Origin: Firm-08 sp045541535
GTDB lineage: Bacteria > Bacillota > Clostridia > Oscillospirales > QAKW01
Reading direction: 5' to 3'
Length of the DNA stretch: 64,000 nt
Assembly: GCA_045541535.1 (NCBI GenBank)
Contig: JAZQJG010000098.1
Location: 32,584-96,583 of the forward strand
Part shown: positions 61,064 to 64,000 of the stretch, piece after piece
How the letters are laid out: every line of letters starts with the position of its first letter
How positions within the stretch are numbered: the first letter of the stretch is position 1
Made by a program: the position numbers and the translations under genes
Notes under the pieces: generated by a model
Database searches by the model: none
The model's input: the letters and a program-made list of their open reading frames with translations, nothing else
Told to the model about the DNA's origin: nothing

Positions 61064-61264
61064 TTAGTCAGCGTTGTTTTGTTTACAGCGCACCTTGCCG
61101 CCGGCAATATCCAGAATTGCCTGCTTAACGGGTTTAACCGTCTGAGGCACGTCATTTGCTTCGTTGACCTCGGCAATCTGACGGGCTCTCTTGGCGGTCA
61201 GAATAACCAGGGCATAGCGACTACCGGTTACCTTTTCAAGTTCAGTTACTGCAGGGTACAACAT
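61064..61264 (-). CDS. rpoZ: RNA polymerase omega subunit
   Basis: 66 residues, the typical size. SRYALVILTAKRARQIAE matches the conserved omega helix (R-x-A-L-V-x-x-x-A-K-R-A-R-Q-I). Follows gmk by 11 bases in the gmk-rpoZ-priA order. Confidence 0.95.
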   Translation of the reverse strand: MLYPAVTELEKVTGSRYALVILTAKRARQIAEVNEANDVPQTVKPVKQAILDIAGGKVRCKQNNAD

Positions 61265-61275
61265 AGTAATTCCTC

Positions 61276-61842
61276 CTAATTTTTCTCTTTATGTTGATGA
61301 ATGATTTGACAAATTTTAGTTTTAGCAGTTTCGACTTCGTCATTCACTACTATGTATTGATATTGATCCGCTTTGGCGATTTCTTCCTCTGCCTTTTGCA
61401 AACGGCGTTCAATCACTTCGGGCTTTTCAGTGCCGCGATTTTTCAACCGCGCTCTCAATTCCTCAATGGACGGCGGCATAATGAAAATGGAAATGGCCTC
61501 CGGAAATTTTTTCATAATCTGCATGGCGCCGCAGGACTCAATCTCCAGCAAAACGTCAATGCCCTTGTTACGCTTTTCTTCAACGATATCACCGGGTGTT
61601 CCGTAATAGTTTCCGCAATACTCGGCATATTCCAACATTCTGCCCTCGGCGATCCGTTGCTTAAAATCCTCATGGGTGATAAACAGATAATGCACGCCGT
61701 GAATTTCGTCGTTACGGGGTTCTCTCGTCGTTGCCGATACGGAATAAAACATATTTTCATACTCAGCATCCAACTTGCGCAAAACCGTCCCCTTTCCAAC
61801 GCCGGACGGACCGGAAACGACGATCAACATTCCTCTCTTCAT
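61276..61842 (-). CDS. gmk: Guanylate kinase
   Basis: Phosphorylates GMP to GDP, linking to (p)ppGpp supply. 188 residues: VSGPSGVGKGTVLRKL (P-loop), ATTREPRNDEIHGVHY and the EYCGNYYGTPGDIV segment for GMP binding. Four-base overlap with remA. Confidence 0.96.
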   Translation of the reverse strand: MKRGMLIVVSGPSGVGKGTVLRKLDAEYENMFYSVSATTREPRNDEIHGVHYLFITHEDFKQRIAEGRMLEYAEYCGNYYGTPGDIVEEKRNKGIDVLLEIESCGAMQIMKKFPEAISIFIMPPSIEELRARLKNRGTEKPEVIERRLQKAEEEIAKADQYQYIVVNDEVETAKTKICQIIHQHKEKN

Positions 61843-62084
61843 TCCTGTTCCTCCTCCGCAAATCTCGCCCCTACCGTTTCGGGTGAAAGGGCGGAAAGCA
61901 CGACATGGCCACTGTCCATTACCAGCACCGCCTGTGTCTTTCTACCATAGGTAGCATCCACCAGCACCGTGTGATCCCTCGCCTCCTGAATCATACGCTT
62001 GATCGGGGCTGAATCCGGACTGACCACTGCGACCACACGCTCGTCCGAAACGAAATTACCAAATCCGATTTGAATCAGCTTCAT
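61839..62084 (-). CDS. remA: RemA-family (DUF370) DNA-binding regulator
   Basis: 81 residues. The MKLIQIGFGNFV start and the core VVAVVSPDSAPIKRMIQEARD then DATYGRKTQAVLVMDSGHVVLSAL match RemA, which in Bacillus activates matrix and osmoprotection genes by forming a DNA-wrapping ring. In Clostridia its targets are unknown. Between yicC and gmk, as in Bacillus. Confidence 0.95.
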   Translation of the reverse strand: MKLIQIGFGNFVSDERVVAVVSPDSAPIKRMIQEARDHTVLVDATYGRKTQAVLVMDSGHVVLSALSPETVGARFAEEEQE

Positions 62085-62091
62085 AATTCAC

Positions 62092-62976
62092 CTACTCAAT
62101 ATTCTGCATTTGTTCTCTGATCTTTTCAATTTCAGATTTAACGTCAAGGACCAACGCGGTGATCTCTATATGATTGCACTTTGAACCGGTGGTGTTGATC
62201 TCACGATTCATTTCCTGAATCAGGAAATCAACCTTTTTGCCGATCGGAATCTGAGAATGAAGTAGATACTCTTTAAACTGAGCAATATGGCTTTGTAATC
62301 TGACCATTTCCTCATCCACGGCAATTTTGTCGGCGAAGATGGCAACCTCCGTGAGTACACGACCTTCGTCGATCTCGCGGTTTCCCAGTACCTCCATAAT
62401 TTTCTTTTCCAATCTTGCTTTATAATTGGCAAGAGAATGAGGTACCAATTCCGTAATCTTCGCAACGTTTTCTTCAATGTGCTCCAACTTTGCCAGGATA
62501 TCCTCTGCCAGACGCTTACCTTCAATGGCGCGCATCTCGTCATAAGCATCCAATGCCTGCTCCAGAATCGGCATAATCTCGCCGCTCAGTTCATCTTCGT
62601 CCAGTTGGGCACATTGTACGGATAATACGTCAGGGATTCTGAACACGTCGGTCACCGAGGAAACGTTGCGCAGACCGTACTCCTCTGACAGGGTCTCAAA
62701 AGCCTTGATATAGCTGTTCAGTAAGGGACGATTGATTACAACTTCACTACCGTCGCTCTCCACGAACTCAACGTAAAGGTACAAATCAATCTTACCGCGA
62801 GAGATGTGCTTGCTGACGGCCTTTTTCATCTTGTCTTCCATAAAGGAAAAACTTTTAGCGTTATGAGAATTAAAATCAAAATATCTGTGATTAACGGATT
62901 TAATCTCAATGTTGATCACTTTACCGCCAACCGTCTTTTGTGCTTTACCGTAACCGGTCATACTTTTAACATTCAT
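62092..62976 (-). CDS. yicC: YicC/YloC family endoribonuclease
   Basis: 294 residues from the ATG at 62976, preceded by GGAG at correct distance (a GTG two codons upstream is too close). KSMTGYGKA at the N-terminus, the central NHRYFDFN and the C-terminal DFLIQEMNREINTTGSK end are family signatures. YicC-type enzymes are metal-dependent RNases acting on some small RNAs. First gene of the translation/phosphorylation operon. Confidence 0.92.
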   Translation of the reverse strand: MNVKSMTGYGKAQKTVGGKVINIEIKSVNHRYFDFNSHNAKSFSFMEDKMKKAVSKHISRGKIDLYLYVEFVESDGSEVVINRPLLNSYIKAFETLSEEYGLRNVSSVTDVFRIPDVLSVQCAQLDEDELSGEIMPILEQALDAYDEMRAIEGKRLAEDILAKLEHIEENVAKITELVPHSLANYKARLEKKIMEVLGNREIDEGRVLTEVAIFADKIAVDEEMVRLQSHIAQFKEYLLHSQIPIGKKVDFLIQEMNREINTTGSKCNHIEITALVLDVKSEIEKIREQMQNIE

Positions 62977-63009
62977 CGACACTACTCCAATATAATAGTC
63001 TATTATAAT

Positions 63010-63037
63010 ATAATAACATAAAATATGGATTTGTCAA
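63010..63037 (-). promoter_or_regulatory. SigA-type promoter for the yicC-rsgA operon
   Basis: Minus strand: perfect TTGACA at 63037-63032, 16-base spacer, TATTAT at 63015-63010, about 35 bases before the yicC ATG. The divergent gene at 63098 shares this AT-rich gap; its own promoter is not obvious. Confidence 0.6.
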
Positions 63038-63097
63038 ATATCATATTTCAACATTTTCAAGAATATATTAAATTATCCGCTTCAAGAAGGAGGGAAT

Positions 63098-63538
63098 ATG
63101 GCCTATTCAGACAGAGAACTACTCGCAAGATTGATAGAATGTGAAGCCGGCGGCGAAGGAGACAACGGAATGCGAGCTGTAGCCTCCGTTGTTATGAACC
63201 GCGTAAACACACCCGGAGGCGAATATCAACGGGTCGGTCAAGGAAGCATCAGAAAAATTATTTATCAGCCGGGCCAATTCGTTTGTGCCAGCGAAGTTGA
63301 AAACGGGCGATATAATCCACAAAACATATATAATATGAATCCAACCGGCGTACATTACGATATCGCCGATTGGGCCATCGCCGGCAATCGGTTAACGGGA
63401 CTGGAAATGGCACTATGGTTTTACAATCCATTCAGTAACACCTGTCGGCAAAACTTTCCCAGCAGTGTGGGATATTTTTACACAAGAATCGGAGAACACT
63501 GTTTTTACAATCCAACCTCCGAATACTATTCAACCTAA
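63098..63538 (+). CDS. SleB/CwlJ-type spore cortex-lytic hydrolase
   Basis: 146 residues, one catalytic domain (Hydrolase_2). LLARLIECEAGGEGDNGMRAVASVVMNRV carries the catalytic glutamate; a QPGQF-type turn and ALWFYNPFSNTC follow. No signal peptide and no peptidoglycan-binding domain, which fits CwlJ rather than SleB. Such enzymes degrade spore cortex in germination. The ribosome site GGAGGG precedes the ATG. The next gene, gerQ, starts ten bases on; in Bacillus, CwlJ needs GerQ for its place in the spore, so the pair is functional evidence. Confidence 0.9.
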   Translation: MAYSDRELLARLIECEAGGEGDNGMRAVASVVMNRVNTPGGEYQRVGQGSIRKIIYQPGQFVCASEVENGRYNPQNIYNMNPTGVHYDIADWAIAGNRLTGLEMALWFYNPFSNTCRQNFPSSVGYFYTRIGEHCFYNPTSEYYST

Positions 63539-63548
63539 AGGAGAGCAT

Positions 63549-63841
63549 ATGGACAATTACAATCCTCAAAACAACAATCAAGCGCTGGAAGATGAAATCA
63601 ACTCCAATGCATTTAACGGTTCTATGCAACGTATTTTGCAAGACAACATCGGTGCCTACGTAATCATTGAATTTCTGATCGGCACCAGCAATTTGACGTA
63701 TCGAGAGGGTCGTTTATATGAAGTCGGCATCAGCTATGTGGTGCTGTATGACGAAAAGAACGATCAGTATACCATCTGTGATCTCTATTCCATCAAATTC
63801 GTAACCTACGTCAGCCAAGGCAGACGCCCCAGCCGTCCAAC
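63549..63841 (+). CDS. gerQ: Spore coat protein GerQ (genuine part; 3' end lost to an artefact)
   Basis: 97 trustworthy codons. A short Asn/Gln-rich start is followed by the GerQ core: MQRILQDNIGAYVIIEFL, a YREGRLYEVGISYVVLYD turn and DLYSIKFVTYV. These match the Bacillus GerQ end (YIE..LR..G..., ISDP..G..., LLMIYLDYVTF) as I recall it. GerQ is a coat protein cross-linked late in sporulation and required for CwlJ. From 63842 the frame continues for 53 codons only because adapter sequence was inserted; those residues are not real. The true stop is not in the window. Confidence 0.85.
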
Positions 63842-64000
63842 AAGTCGGAGGCCAAGCGGTCTTAGGAAGACAAATAAGGCAGTCAACTCCTTGGCTCACA
63901 GAACGACATGGCTACGATCCGACTTGTATACCATCTGTGATCTCTATTCCATCAAATTCGTAACCTACGTCAGCCAAGGCAGACGCCCCAGCCGTCCAAC
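63767..64000 (+). repeat. Artefactual 75-base direct repeat flanking adapter
   Basis: 63767-63841 and 63926-64000 are identical over 75 bases, 159 bases apart. The bases just before each copy differ (A at 63766, T at 63925, the last adapter base). The spacing equals 75 of insert plus 84 of adapter. Confidence 0.97.
63842..63925 (+). other. MGI/BGI sequencing adapter with barcode (contamination)
   Basis: 84 bases. 63842-63873 begins AAGTCGGAGGCCAAGCGGTC and matches the MGI/BGI forward adapter as I remember it; 63884-63925 begins CAACTCCTTGGCTCACAGAA and is the complement of the reverse adapter; the 10 bases between (63874-63883) are in the barcode place. This is not biological sequence. Confidence 0.96.

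Noticed and set aside
62983..63097. SigG/SigE-type promoter for the cortex hydrolase
   Set aside because: Only loose matches such as CATATTT and GAATATATT are visible in very AT-rich sequence; not enough to claim a site.
63842..64000. Tandem in-frame duplication inside gerQ as a real spore-coat repeat
   Set aside because: The spacer is adapter plus barcode, and the copy is exact to the base; this is a sequencing artefact.

Overview
The window looks like a chromosomal piece of an anaerobic, endospore-forming member of the Clostridia, probably uncultured. The reasons are: an IspH–ribosomal protein S1 fusion; both PolC and DnaE as replicative polymerases; the MEP isoprenoid pathway; a divIVA–sepF–ylm division cluster; SipL and SpoVM spore-envelope proteins; and a CwlJ/SleB–GerQ germination pair. 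No genus can be named from sequence alone. Nearly everything is on the minus strand. I see no insertion sequence, phage or CRISPR array. Adapter read-through at the right edge suggests a draft assembly from MGI/BGI-type sequencing.

Layout, left to right (genes read right to left unless noted). 1-7442: recJ, relA, an MBL-fold hydrolase, hemZ and a ligA cut by the window edge, behind one strong promoter. 7587-12041: a baiN-like flavoprotein, cmk, plsC and the ispH-rpsA fusion. 12113-12624 (plus): tRNA-Thr(CGT) and ireB, each with its own promoter and terminator. 12666-16530: an O-antigen ligase-like membrane protein, a GT4 glycosyltransferase and two tandem DUF4330-type anchored proteins. This is the least understood cluster here. 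16583-17714: tRNA-Val(CAC) and pfkA. 17782-34449: a twelve-gene block pyrH-frr-uppS-cdsA-dxr-rseP-ispG-polC-murB-rapZ-whiA-dnaE, joining nucleotide supply, ribosome recycling, undecaprenyl, phospholipid and isoprenoid synthesis, both DNA polymerases and cell-wall control. 34558-35517: thiT behind a TPP riboswitch with a terminator.

35553-48948: miaB-ylbF-mutS-mutL-miaA-(HlyD-like)-ylmE-sepF-yggT-ylmH-divIVA-lspA-rluD, joining tRNA modification, mismatch repair and the division-site cluster. 49075-50878: sipL, a 22-codon spoVM that is easily missed, and a 51-residue membrane protein of unknown role. 50944-62976: yicC-remA-gmk-rpoZ-priA-def-fmt-rsmB-rlmN-prpC-prkC-rsgA, the conserved translation-start and Ser/Thr-phosphorylation operon, behind a promoter at about 63010-63037. 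63098 onward (plus): a SleB/CwlJ-type hydrolase and gerQ.

The last 159 bases are not trustworthy. Positions 63842-63925 match, from memory, the two MGI/BGI adapters around a 10-base barcode, and 63926-64000 repeat 63767-63841 exactly. The in-frame extension of gerQ is therefore an artefact.

Three themes link the genes. Isoprenoid and lipid-carrier supply (dxr, ispG, ispH, uppS, cdsA, plsC) feeds wall and glycan synthesis. PrkC, PrpC and IreB form a possible wall-stress phosphorylation circuit. SpoVM, SipL, WhiA, YlbF, CwlJ and GerQ place the organism among spore formers.
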